Of a DNA stretch of 64,000 nucleotides, positions 35,103 to 46,622 are shown piece by piece. The stretch covers positions 352,567-416,566 of the forward strand of contig NW_006281102.1 of assembly GCF_000203795.2 (NCBI RefSeq). Reading direction: 5' to 3'. How positions within the stretch are numbered: position 1 is the stretch's first letter; the number at the start of each line of letters is the position of its first letter. This stretch comes from Batrachochytrium dendrobatidis JAM81 (Eukaryota > Chytridiomycota > Chytridiomycetes > Rhizophydiales). The translations under genes and the position numbers were made by a program. Below the pieces are notes generated by a model. The model was not told the DNA's origin. It ran no database searches and saw nothing but the letters and a program-made list of their open reading frames with translations.

Positions 35103-36401
35103 ATGTCTGAATACGAAGAGATTATTGATTCATCAATTCTTGGTCCAATTGTCCTCGACTCAGTAATTGGCTCAGGCTCATTTGCATCGGTTTACTTGGC
35201 CCATCCTCTCAACAACCCATCCGTTAATTATGCCGTCAAAAGGATTCCACTTAAAGTGAATCCAATCACAGGAAGCAGTCGCATCTCACGCACTGTCCGG
35301 ACTGAAATCAAGGCAATGTGCAAGCTTTCCAACTATGAACTGGCCGTTAAACTCTTTGATGTGGTCGAATCCAACAATCATATCAACTTGATTATGGAAC
35401 ATTGCCCAATGGACATGTTTACTGCACTCTGCGAGCACAATGGCGGGAAAGGGATCCAGTCTGTTGATATTGCACGTACTCTTATTTTGCAATTGATTGA
35501 TGCTGTTATGACGTTTCATGCTCGTGGGATCTACCATCGGGACCTGAAACCAGACAATATCTTGTTGTCTCAGTCCGAGGGCATGCTGAAATTGTGCGAT
35601 TTTGGACTGGCTACATTTGATCTTTGTTCTACCGAGTTTGGATGTGGAAGCAAAAGATACATGTCACCAGAATGCTATGAGCCAGTTATGATTTCCAAAT
35701 CTACTAGCAATGCACCTGTTTCAAAAGACGGAGTTGCATCAGATATGCAGCATGACTCTGGATTCGCCAATTCAAATATGCACATGTCAAGTCCTTCTGC
35801 TGTATCATCACAGCCTACCTCAGAACAGCATCATATACCATACAATTGCGTGCTTGACGACACCTGGTCGGTCGGCATTTTGATTCTCAACATTCTTGCA
35901 GCAAAAAATCCGTGGGAGGTGGCTGGAAGAGATGATGCCAACTTCTGTCAGTACATCAATAATCCCATGACACTGGTCAACTCGTTTAATCTGACTTCTA
36001 GCATGGCTCGGGTTGTATGCTCACTTCTTCATCCAGATCCTGCTCAACGTTGCTCTTTGGCCAGTGCTCGTGAAACAATTGCCAACATTCCAGCGTTCAT
36101 TCGCACCCCTGCATCAGCTGTTGTCTCACCGCCTGTTTCCTGTAGACCAGCACAGCAGTCTCAGCAACTGCGGCCTCGATACCATTTCCCTGGTACCAAA
36201 ACAATACAAGGTACAATTACGAAAACTCAAATTGAGACCCCGAAAGTTTTATCTTCAGTGCTTTGCCAAGATGCTGCTACAGCTCGATTGGCTTCCATAC
36301 CGGCCCCTACACCAACTATATCACACTCCTCACGCTTTAAAATCTTTAAACATCCAGCAGCTTTTCTGCAAAGCGCTGCCACTGTTTCGCTTAGCTGCTG
36401 A
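35103..36401 (+). CDS. Ran1-like serine/threonine protein kinase, short paralogue
   Basis: A single exon of 432 residues from ATG 35103. Glycine loop GSGSFASVY, lysine in YAVKRIPL, HRDLKPDN near residue 145, DFG near 166, STEFGCGSKRYMSPEC in the activation segment, and AAKNPWEV. The same FGCGS and NPW features mark the longer kinase at 7554, so both belong to the fungal Ran1/Sks1/Vhs1 group. A Ser-rich insertion of about 50 residues sits between SPEC and DDTWSVG. The C-terminal tail is short (about 90 residues) and Pro/Ser/Gln-rich, unlike the 800-residue tail of the first kinase. Its substrate is unknown. Confidence 0.9.
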   Translation: MSEYEEIIDSSILGPIVLDSVIGSGSFASVYLAHPLNNPSVNYAVKRIPLKVNPITGSSRISRTVRTEIKAMCKLSNYELAVKLFDVVESNNHINLIMEHCPMDMFTALCEHNGGKGIQSVDIARTLILQLIDAVMTFHARGIYHRDLKPDNILLSQSEGMLKLCDFGLATFDLCSTEFGCGSKRYMSPECYEPVMISKSTSNAPVSKDGVASDMQHDSGFANSNMHMSSPSAVSSQPTSEQHHIPYNCVLDDTWSVGILILNILAAKNPWEVAGRDDANFCQYINNPMTLVNSFNLTSSMARVVCSLLHPDPAQRCSLASARETIANIPAFIRTPASAVVSPPVSCRPAQQSQQLRPRYHFPGTKTIQGTITKTQIETPKVLSSVLCQDAATARLASIPAPTPTISHSSRFKIFKHPAAFLQSAATVSLSC

Positions 36402-37417
36402 TCTTGTTCAGGTGAATGGATGGCGAGCTAATTGTATTAGTATGGATTCTGCGCACATACCCCTTGCACTCAATCTATATTTGACAGGCTTTTCAATCCT
36501 TGTATATTGTAAATAATGTTCACTTCAACGCTGGCCTCCACTTTATACGGGTTATTTTCTCGTTTATAAATATATGAAATATCTGTTGCATACTCGATTC
36601 ATCTGTAGTTTGAACAAGTGATGGGGTGTTGGTGTTGGTGAAAGTGAGGTCAGTGCCTTTGGCTCTAAGGATGATAATTTGGATACTATTTAGTATGAAA
36701 CACTAGTCATGTGTGCAGTATAAAATCAAAAGCAAGTGTTGATTAGGTAAGATGGCTGGGTTAGACTGTAATGCCTTGCCTATCTATGGTCGTACGAATA
36801 CAGCTTGCCTGCATGTGATCATCTCGTACCCAAGCACTAGAGTTTATTTTACAGCCGCATTTATTCAAAAAAATGTATCAAATGATATGTTTTTCATCTG
36901 TTGCTCTGTATCTATCAAGCGCATCTGTTGTCAAAATGCTACCAGCCTGAGATTAGATTGTTTAGTTCAAAAATGTGCTTTCTTGATAATGTTGCTCTGT
37001 ACATATTAGTAGATTACTCATCTGCTGACTTAAGTGGTGGGAGTATTTATCACTCGTATCCCTTGTACTACGGCAACAATCTGACTTGTTGATACAGCAG
37101 TTTGTTAGATTTGCTTCTCCACTCGATTCAATATAACAACACCACTCGTTTGATCTTGTCTGGTACAATCTTGAGCGTTCCACTTATAGTCTGTGCGCTA
37201 ACCTAAGATAATCGTGCAGTCTTGCAAACCAAAAACTCTGGTTTTCAAAATTCAGCCTGCTTGATGCTATCAGAATGGTTTCAACCCATGCTGAAGATGA
37301 GTTACCGAGATATAAAGCTTCTCTGTTCACATTCAACTAAAATACACCAGCAAAAATTTAATAAATCAAAAAATATCTGATTGAATATAGGATATATAAG
37401 GACTTTCATTTTTGTAA
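36402..37417. other. Gene-free stretch before tRNA-Glu
   Basis: AT-rich sequence with scattered short frames and no similarity that I recognise. It includes the 3' flank of the kinase. No repeat from the window's element family was recognised here. Confidence 0.5.
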
Positions 37418-37489
37418 TCCGCATTGGTCCAGTGGTTAGGATCCCACGCTTTCACCGTGGTGGCCGGGGTTCGATTCCCCGATGTGGAG
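37418..37489 (+). tRNA. tRNA-Glu (anticodon TTC)
   Basis: A 72-base intron-less cloverleaf. Acceptor stem TCCGCAT pairs with ATGTGGA (one G-U), and the discriminator base is G. The D arm lies in GGTCCAGTGGTTAGG. The anticodon stem-loop CCACGCTTTCACCGTGG has TTC as anticodon. The T arm is CGGGGTTCGATTCCCCG. A run of seven T residues at 37490 is a typical RNA polymerase III terminator. It decodes GAA and GAG glutamate codons. Confidence 0.96.
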
Positions 37490-37515
37490 TTTTTTTTGCA
37501 ATTTTCAAGCCTTGA

Positions 37516-38254
37516 TGCAGTTGTATTCATAATGAAACACTATTCTGTATCTTGCAATCACTTTTTGAAACAATGGCTGGGTATTCATTACGCTTTCCTG
37601 CTAGAAGTTGGCTACATTGCCTTCTCGATACACATTCTCAATTTTTCCTCATATCTGAAATTACATACCATGCAAACTCATTCTTTATTAAATTCATGGC
37701 ATGATTCAAATGGATAATATGAGGCTTTGTTTGGCAATGTTGCCGTTTGTTGAATGGTTGTCAAAACACGTTGAATCACCGAATGTGTGGTTTTATGAAA
37801 TGGTATATTATCTAGAATTAAACAAGCATTACAAATACAATCCAAATGCCGGTCGGAAAATCCCAGAATATCCAAGCATTTATGGCCCGCTCAATCGGCA
37901 TCCATGTATGATGCACAAACAATGGTTTTGAACAGGTTATACTTTTGAACCTTTCTTTTTCATCATTTGACATAGCCATGCATTGTATAATCACCAGATC
38001 CATTCATTTCAATCCAAATATCGAGTTTGTTTTGATGGTCAATCTCTTTGCTGTGTTCTAAAGTATCAGATACGTTCGCGTTCTAGTTCAAGAAAATAAA
38101 GAATGCAGCTGCTGTTTTATGCCAATCATTAGAAAATCAGAAAACTAAAAAGTTGGCTTATGGAATGGTGAGTGTCGTTTACTAAACAGCACTGTGTCTT
38201 TTGAACTCGTTGATTGGCACTCTAGTGTTTCATCTTACACGAATACGGCTGTAA
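37516..38254. mobile_element. MITE-like element downstream of tRNA-Glu
   Basis: The left end (TGCAGTTGTATTCATAATGA) and the right end (CATCTTACACGAATACGGCTGTAA) are imperfect inverted repeats of the same family as 14786-15114. The interior includes the shared block near 37960-38090. At about 740 bp it is longer than the other copies, so it may contain an insertion. The left end lies only about 20 bp beyond the pol III terminator. Confidence 0.6.
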
Positions 38255-38529
38255 GGTGGAGCTTTGTAAACCAACCATCATCTGGTTACAAATACAACAT
38301 ATTCACGCTACAATATAGATCTTCAACATGTCTAGAGTAGTGATAGACCGTCTCGTGTCGAGCAAATAGCTGTTTGCTTTTCAGAAACACATTTTTCGTT
38401 CGAGTCTTGAAAAGTCGAGTGTCAAATTATACAAGTTTAATTACAAGCATGGTAGATCTGATCTGTATTTGCCAATACAACTATAGACTACTCAACAATG
38501 GATAACAGCAAAATTTCATTTAAATTGCT
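38255..38529. other. Short gap before the cullin gene
   Basis: This is 275 bp of 3' flanking sequence with no recognisable feature. Confidence 0.4.
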
Positions 38530-41500
38530 TTATGCAAGATATATATATAAACTCTTATCGTTTGAATCTCGATCAAGATATTCGCGTTCAATGAGAGACT
38601 CGATACGCTTTTTCAGATCTTCAGCCTTGATAAATCAAATACATTTTAAAAATAGCAAGTCAATATCTGAACCAGCACCAGGCATACTCTCAATTTAAGA
38701 CACTTACAGCAATAGGAAATTTGACAATTTGGAAAAGTTTCGACACCAACGTTGCATGAGCACACCGTTTTTCCGTCTTCATAATCCTGACTATTGCCGC
38801 ATCAACCTGAAACACACGGTCTTGGAATACCTTTTCATTTGTCTCAACCATCTCGTCTACACTTTCACGAACACTGATTGATCCAATTTTTATACGATAC
38901 TGTGGATGTGTGAAATGCTCATTAACTTCAAACGTGTCATCAAGTTCAACGTCTTTACCCTTGCTTTCCTTGAGAAGAACGCGGGATTTGCCAACAGATA
39001 GTGATTGCAAAGTGCGAGAAAGCTCCTTTTCGTCAAGATTGGTAAGAGTGTGGAGTGCATTAAAAGAAAGGGTTTTGGAGTTGTTGAAGCACAGCATAAT
39101 CACCGCTTGGAAAAGGGATAGCTGGAGTTCTTTGGGCTAGTAAGTATTCGAGATTACAAAAATTAATCATCGATGCAGTATAAAAACACATGTAAGCGTG
39201 AATACTATGGTATCCCTATTGAAAAATAATAAAATACCTTTTCAAATTGGGCTCGCAAGATGCATGATCCAAGAGAATTGTGCCATACTAATCGTCTGCC
39301 ATTATGTTTACTCATATAGTACTCTTTAAACACTTCCTGACAAACCGTCATCTCATTTGGAAGATTCAGATCCACAGGTGTGTATGTTGGCCACAATCCT
39401 GAAGTTAAAACATACACATTGAGATCAATCCGTCCAATACGGTTATAGAATCCAGCAGTATCTTCGAATTTGCGCTTAATATCCCGTGAAAGCTCCATAT
39501 CCTTAAACATACCCTCCAGCTTGGAAGTAAAGCCTGGACCACACTCGGCCTTGAGTTTAAACAGCATGCTCTTTTCAGCATCGACACTGGTGCTTTTCTC
39601 AAGTAAAAGGCGCTTGGCTAAATCTTTGCTGTAAAAGGCCTCAAACACGTCTTTGCCCTGGACTAGTCTGAAAATTGCCAGACATTGATCGAGTCGTCTG
39701 TCTACCTCTAGATCTGTCATTCCCTTGACGTGCTTCAATAGCTCATCAATGTACTTGGCAATCATCTCTGCTGGCTTGTTTTGTCGCTGATTGATAAACT
39801 TTTCAAATGACTCCTTGATCGCATGGTCAAAGCTCTCAGTAGACTGAAACGCGTTTTTAAGAATATCATCCAAACGCATTTTAAATTCGAGAAGTTCTTG
39901 CACCATAGTCTTGTCACGAGTTGGATCCTTGACAATAAAGATTCCGGTAGCTTGAATGTATTGTGACATTCTTCGTTTCAGTTCTTCCAGCATGCCAATA
40001 CGCTCCAAAAGTTTGTAAAAAAGAGCAAGATCGTCAATCCTCTGTGCAGCAACAAGTTGGTCAAATCCAACATCTAAAAGTAGCGTGGCGTGCTGGCGAA
40101 GCAATTCGTCTTCAAGAGTGAGGACAAGTTTCTTGCGAGTGAGCGGATCAATATACCCCTCACCAGGCGAGCATCGCTGTGTCTCTTGCTCTAGTCGATT
40201 TGAGACTTGAATCAAATAGCTGGAAACACGATTTGCACCCTCTCCCAAAGCCAGGTTACCATCAATACTATCCACAATTGTTTTACTAAATACTCGGTAA
40301 AACTGGCGGGTGTTTTCAAGAAAAGTTGTTTCGAAAACTCGAATATACACACTCAAATCTGTCATCATCCGTATAAGAGAACGCATCAATGGACGGGATA
40401 TTTGCTGTTCACGTCTGAACGTCATGGTTGGTAATAGTAGAGGTCAGAAATAAACAATTAGCAGTTGCTATGTCGGCACATGAATCGATTCTTGATCAAT
40501 AGTTTGCAAAATACTATAGCTTTACATTAATAAATTACCTTTCACAATTAATCTCTTGAATTAGTTCTCTCACAACACGCTCTTGAATTTCCTTGTCGTC
40601 TAAAACATAGCTACGAAACAGGTCCATGCTCATACTCCAGATAGATTTCAACGAGGCAGTTTGCAACACGTACGTGCGGTCCAGATATAAGAAAATACTG
40701 CGAATCAACATCTATTCAAGTTGTTTAGTAGTCAAAATAGAAAGGGTGTGTTGGCTTTTATCGTGGTAACCTGCGCTGTTTTCATATAATAGAGCAACGT
40801 ACCATTTGCTGGCAATATCTAAGCCAGCATTCGTTTACCGCTACAAGGATATTGCATCCACTCGTGTGAATATTGCTACAAATTAAAAGCAATATCGCTT
40901 AAAAACAATCAAACCTATTACTCTAAACTTTAAAAATCATTTTACCTTTTTAGTGCATCCAATTCAACGAGCACATGATCTTTGCATACAGAGTACAGCT
41001 TTTGATATAAATTACTCTGTCGATTGTGATGGCACAGATTTTCACAAGCCTGAAATGCCAGTTGAGTTGTTGTGCTTACTGGATAAAGGATACAATGCTA
41101 CTTACAGAGCCAGAATAAATCGTGAATAAGCTTACCTTGTAAAGTTCTTCCAGACTATCCTGCACTGGTTGGCGTGCGTGAATGGCTTGAACAGCTAGTC
41201 GTAGTTTCTCCCAGGTATCTGCTTCAAAATTCTCTGGAAGTTTGGGTTTTACTTTAAAACTTTTAATAACAAGCTTTTTTGCGGTTTTTCCTGGAATTCC
41301 AAAAACCATTGTTACCAACAATGTAGATTTGAAAAGAATCAAGTTTAAAAGATCTTTGACTGGCCTTTGCCAAGATTCAACATGGATTAAAAGTAGACAA
41401 AAATGCCTATTTTTGTGTATTTAAACATAGGTACTCACCACCCAGCCTTTGAGACTGCTTTTGATCAGCATCGTTGTTTGCGTTCAACATGGTGAACGGT

Positions 41501-41883
41501 GTTTCCAACTTTGGACGCTTATTTGAAGAATGCCGAGTGTCAGGTTTGGGTAGATTTGTCTGTGTAGATGTAAGAATATGCTGTTTATCTTTATCAGTCA
41601 CTGTCAAATACTGACTTACACCTTGCTGTTGAGCTATGTATATTTGGATAATTCAAATATCAAACATTTGATTGTTAGTATGGGCCATACGCTTCAGTTA
41701 TGAAGATCTAGCAATAGTTGGCTTAGATCTTTAATTGGTCGATATCGATAACTCATCCTTGATTACAATCTAAACAACCGACTTTTTACAAAATAAAATT
41801 GAAATATGACAATAGAATTCATGGCAAACCAACTTACAGGTTTGTTGTGGATGCTGCCGCTGAGGGCCAGCAGTTGGAAGCAT
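38530..41883 (-). CDS. CUL4: Cullin-4 (CRL4 ubiquitin ligase scaffold)
   Basis: Ten exons on the minus strand (41883-41838, 41633-41620, 41559-41439, 41290-41136, 41049-40946, 40875-40803, 40711-40539, 40414-39238, 39136-38708, 38625-38530) give 795 residues. Exon 2 is a 14-base microexon. A disordered N-terminus with a KRPK motif precedes KKLVIKSFKVKPKLPENF, typical of cullin-4, and then MLIRSIFLYLDRTYVLQ. The cullin homology domain includes LTSGLWPTYTPVDLNLP. The neddylation segment is IVRIMKTEKRCAHATLV, with lysine in IMK. The winged-helix end is DLKKRIESLIEREYLDRD...YIYLA. The protein scaffolds DDB1 and Rbx1 for substrate ubiquitylation in DNA repair and replication control. It is divergent from the DZIP1-like gene, about 216 bp apart. 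Confidence 0.93.
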
Positions 41884-42099
41884 TGAAAGGCAAGGCTGAT
41901 AGTTGAATGCACTTGTTGGTTCCACACTACTAGACTGCTATCACACAATAGATGAATGTGGTTTCAAACTGATTATCTTGCACGGAAACAATCGGATGGA
42001 TTCTTTTTAGTATTGCAGAATCGGCTGCAGCAAACGAGGAAACTGTCAAAACGAATGCAAATTTCCACCTTGACTGAGTTGCAAATACTTGCTTGATTG

Positions 42100-45000
42100 A
42101 TGGTAACAAATCTCTTGTATTGCCATGCGTGCTATTCTTGGGTTTTATAGCAATACTTACTTGCTTAATATACTGTTAGTCGCCAGTGGGTGAACGCGCA
42201 GATACTGCTCGCAGCAGACTGGCCCGTCGTACTCGGTCTCGTTCAACTGTCTGCAATGTTGCATCTACTACCAATGCAAAGACCGTGCCTCGCGCTCGTC
42301 ATTCTAGTCGTATTCCTCACTCGTCTTCTCTTGAAAACCCTGTTCATCCAACAGCATTTTACTCCCCTACCTCGCATCATGCTGGCTCATTCTCAAAGAA
42401 ACCTCATCAAGGTTCAGCTAAACATTCGGTAGGCCATCACGTATATGATGGTTCTAGTTCAATTACGCCCCTGATAGAAGGATTCCATTTTAAACGACGA
42501 CGTGAGCGTTTGAATTGGCGGATGTTGGCAAGTGTCAACGTAGAGAAAATTATGGAAGAGGTAGATTAAAAAGCTTATTGATGTATCATATAGGTTTATT
42601 GTCTGCTGAAAACTTACATGTGTCTTGATTTAAACTTTATTTACAATATAGCTTGATATTGATGCACTGCAAGACATTATGAAAAACATTACGTTTTGCG
42701 ATATAGAGGCTGAAGGTATATGCGATGCTTATGGTTTTAATCTATGTTTTCCTCGTGCTGTCTCAGTTTATCTGTCTTTATACTAAATGATTTAAACTTG
42801 TGCAATTAGATTTAAGATGTATAGACTCTAATTTTGTCAAGCTATTTCAGCTTTCCCAGTTGATTGTCGAGTTTCTATTGCATTCTCAGGTAAAATTAAA
42901 AGCCATCAGATTTATAATTCTGCCGATTAAAAAAATCTATCTTTAGGTTCTAGTACTACTTTGCATGAATAGACTTGGATAAAACTTTTGAATATATTTA
43001 GGATTTTTTAGTGGATCAGCGCAATGAGTGTTCAAGCGAGCTAGAGCTTTTCAAATCAAAATACAACAAAACATTTGAGCTAAATGAAAAACTGGTATGT
43101 GCTCGATACAATACATGATTTTGACAATCGCGATCACAATGACCAATATTTTATCCCTATCATTGTATCTCTAGACTACTGAAGCAGCACAGACCAAGAA
43201 AGAAATGCGGGCACTGAGAAAAACTCTTTATGCGTATCAATTAGTAGCAAAATTGCCTGGCGGAATATCTCAAAACGCATCTATCGCTGCTACATACCAT
43301 AGATGCATCCACTGTACCAAATCTTTCACTAGCCAACATTTTCTTGACTTACATATGCAGCGACGCCACAATGATCAAGTCAACACCTACCCATTGCCTC
43401 CACCTGCAACTGAACAGGTTAAATCTCAACCTACACATTCAGAGTTTCAGCATATAGCTGACATGATTGAACGATTTTCAAACCGATTAGTCGATACAGA
43501 GAGGCAGTTGAAAAATGAGGCCGAGAGTAAAATAGAGGATCGTATCAATAAGGAAATTAACGAAAAACGAATTTTGTTGGAAGATATATATAAGCAGGAG
43601 CGATTAAAGTATGAAAAGGAAATCCAAGAATTCAAGGCTTTAACGCATCGTCAAATTGCCGAGGAGCGTGAAATTCTGATTCAGGAGAAATCTCAGTTTC
43701 AAGAATACATGGTCTCTAACTGTTGAAATGATTTTGAAATGATGCTTGATTGCTTATCAAAATTACTAATCTTTTACAAAAATTTAGAACATTCAATTAA
43801 AAAAAACATCCCATGTTGGAGCAATCGAGGATGACGAAGACCAAGCCAAAATATCTTTGAATACAGACAGAGAACAAGAGGAATTGGAAAGGAAAAAAAA
43901 TGAACAGGATGCTCTTACACTGACACTGTCAACCGAAATTGGCAAGCAGCAGCAATATGCTCTTGCTACAATCCAAGACAGCATGGCACGGGAAATGAAT
44001 CGTATTCAGCAGATAATAGTGGATCAACAGGTAATTTTTTCATTACTAGGTTTATACTGTTTGTAAAATTAAGCATGTAATATCCAAATATATCTTCAAA
44101 TGCTGATAAAATGACGATTGAATACATATTGACTCAAGGTACTTGAACGCAAAGCGATAAATGAACGACTTGAAAATACTTCTGCAGAAATACAAGAGAT
44201 GCACTCTATTTTGATGCAGCAGCAACAGGAACTTGCCAATGCAGCACGTAATAAAGTTGCAGATCCACCAGTAGCAATCGAGCTACCCAAAGTTTCTTCT
44301 CCGCGTACCAGCATAGTCAATGTGGCTAAGCCGTTAGAAACTTTGACTATCGACACGGGATGTTTAAGAAATGCCGAGGAGGACGAAAATGATACGAGTA
44401 CAGAATGTTCAAGTGACGAAGAAATGCAATGGGAAAAAATTCTAAAGGTGCTCAGTGAGTCCAAGGAATCTCTTACTCCATCTATACCATGGGTAAAGTC
44501 ATTTTACAAGCACAACTTTGATCAGTTCCAAGATGCCAAAAACAAAGCGTCCACTGATGTTGATTTTGAGTTGGCTAAAAACAAGGTCACAATGAAACGT
44601 ATCTATAGCGAATGGGACATCAATCCAGAACTAGCCACCGAATATTCTCAGCTCTCAATGAAAATGTCTCAAAATCGATTTAGTGCAAACGCAGACAATC
44701 CCATGCTGGGGAGGATGCGTCAACATTTAACAAAACAGCTGGATGACATTGTGGCAAATCAAACTCCAAAAGCACAGGATATTGGTGGATCCGTTACAAG
44801 ACGAACTTCAATTAAAGGAAATTCAGAAACTCGTCCATCCCAGACGATGCGATCAATTCACATTAGTCCGGTAGCGCACTTGGTCGAAATATTTGACAAG
44901 GACAAGCCTGTCACAAGCTCTACTAAAAGCGCGCCTTCTCCAATCCCCAACTCGCCTGCATACTACTATCCGGAATTTACAAGACTTCGGCACCTTTCAG

Positions 45001-46277
45001 TAGCGACCACTGCAACCGACGTGTCTGAGACTGAAGATCAGCTTAGATACCGCTTAGCCAATATTGATGGATATTCTCCAACTCGTGAATTCCAAAGTAC
45101 TCCACAAACACCAGTGGACAATCTTGCATATACAGATTTGTTGGCCAGTTTATCGACTAATACAAAGCCAAAATTGAAACTCGCAAACCCATTCAAAGGA
45201 ATCGCAAGGGATATTTCAAAACGGCTATTCTCACCAATTTCTCCCAAGCACTCCAACGATTATCCACCAATTTCTTATCCATTGTCTTCTCAAGTACCAC
45301 CATCACACCTTCCATCTGCAACCCAATCGAAGCGACCACAAAGAAATAATTCAAAAATGCTATTTGGTGGAAAGAATACAGCTTTGCCTCCACCTGCACC
45401 ACCAAAGTACGGCCCACCACCACCACCACCAAAGGATTTAGTTTTCTCGTCGTTACAAAATATCATGGAGTCATCAGAGTCTGAAACACATAGTAGCTAC
45501 GAATCCGAGCCTGCTACCACAGAAACAACTTCAAACGCATCTGCTATTCAACATCGTGAATCAAACCCCAATTTAATTTACGGTACCGCTCAACAACCCC
45601 GACAACAAAATGAGCAACACGCATTTCAACAGGAACATCTGCAAAATCCAATTGGTGGTTGGGGTGTAGATCAAGCTATTAAACCCACTATCGATCGTAT
45701 TCCAAATACAAACAAAGTTGCTTCAGATTTAAATCCAGATACTGAATACAGACTGGCAGATGATAACTCGTTTACATTGAGCGATATCAGTGACGTGAGT
45801 GTCGATTTGTCTGATAAGCATCTTAAACAAGACTATGGCAACGATCACCAAGAATCATCGGCACAGCGTATTGATTCCAAGGCATTCTTTGATAATGGTG
45901 CTTCAAGGCCTTCACACACGGTCGAGTTTTCAAACAAGAATCTTTTGGGCAATATTGCAGCCAGTATTTTAAGCGAGACAGAAATTACACCCAACATATC
46001 AGTCAACACCAGTAAAACCGCTGGGTCAATGATTTCATCACAAAGCCATACTTTGAATTATGTCAATAATTCAGCCCATGGTTTAAAAACCGGCCATGTT
46101 AACCAAGATGACGACGACGATATATCTGATGTTATTGATGCCATAACTGACATGGAAAAAGATCGGCAAAAACAACAGGCTTATAAAACCACTATGAATT
46201 TTCAACAACCACCTATTGAAATCGTTCAAAAAAGCAGCCAGTACTTGATGGATGATGTGGATGATTTCGATGATTAG
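42100..46277 (+). CDS. DZIP1-like cilium/basal-body zinc finger protein
   Basis: Eight exons, the first probably only the ATG (42100-42102), then 42180-42560, 42652-42715, 42810-42889, 43002-43094, 43175-43711, 43788-44030 and 44139-46277. The total is about 1179 residues. The DZIP1 N-terminal domain reads FHFKRRRERLNWRMLASVNVEKI, then LQDIMKNITFCDIE and LSQLIVEFLLHSQDFL. A single C2H2 finger follows (CIHCTKSFTSQHFLDLHMQRRH), then long coiled coils. The last 600 residues are disordered, with a proline run near PPPAPPKYGPPPPPP. In animals DZIP1 and DZIP1L act at the basal body and ciliary transition zone. In a fungus this implies a flagellated zoospore stage. The start exon and the GTCTCT donor after exon 6 are uncertain. 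Confidence 0.85.
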
Positions 46278-46622
46278 TGCGCTGGCTCAAATTTTAAATT
46301 CGATAAACATGAATAGGGGTAACCAGAAGCAGATGTTCTAAGATTGATAAATAGAAATGTCTAGACGTTTACAAATAAATTTACAAAACGATGAGCAATT
46401 TAGATTCTACGCAAGTTGGTGATGGCCATGATATACAACGGAATAATATTACATTGTTGAATGGAAATTGAACAACACATTCAGAGAAAATGGGTTTATA
46501 CCAACAAAACTCCGACAATTGTCTGGTTTTTCTCAACTACGCACTTTGCAAAGACAACCAGTGAAAAGTGTGGAATTCAAACTCCGACGGGTGCACAACA
46601 CCATGAGCTTAGCTGAGTATAA
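46278..46622. other. Spacer before chitin synthase
   Basis: This is 345 bp between genes on the same strand. It must hold the chitin synthase promoter. No repeat or RNA gene was seen. Confidence 0.45.

Noticed and set aside
36013..36516. 167-codon frame overlapping the end of the second kinase
   Set aside because: Out-of-frame reading of the kinase coding sequence, with no similarity to known proteins.
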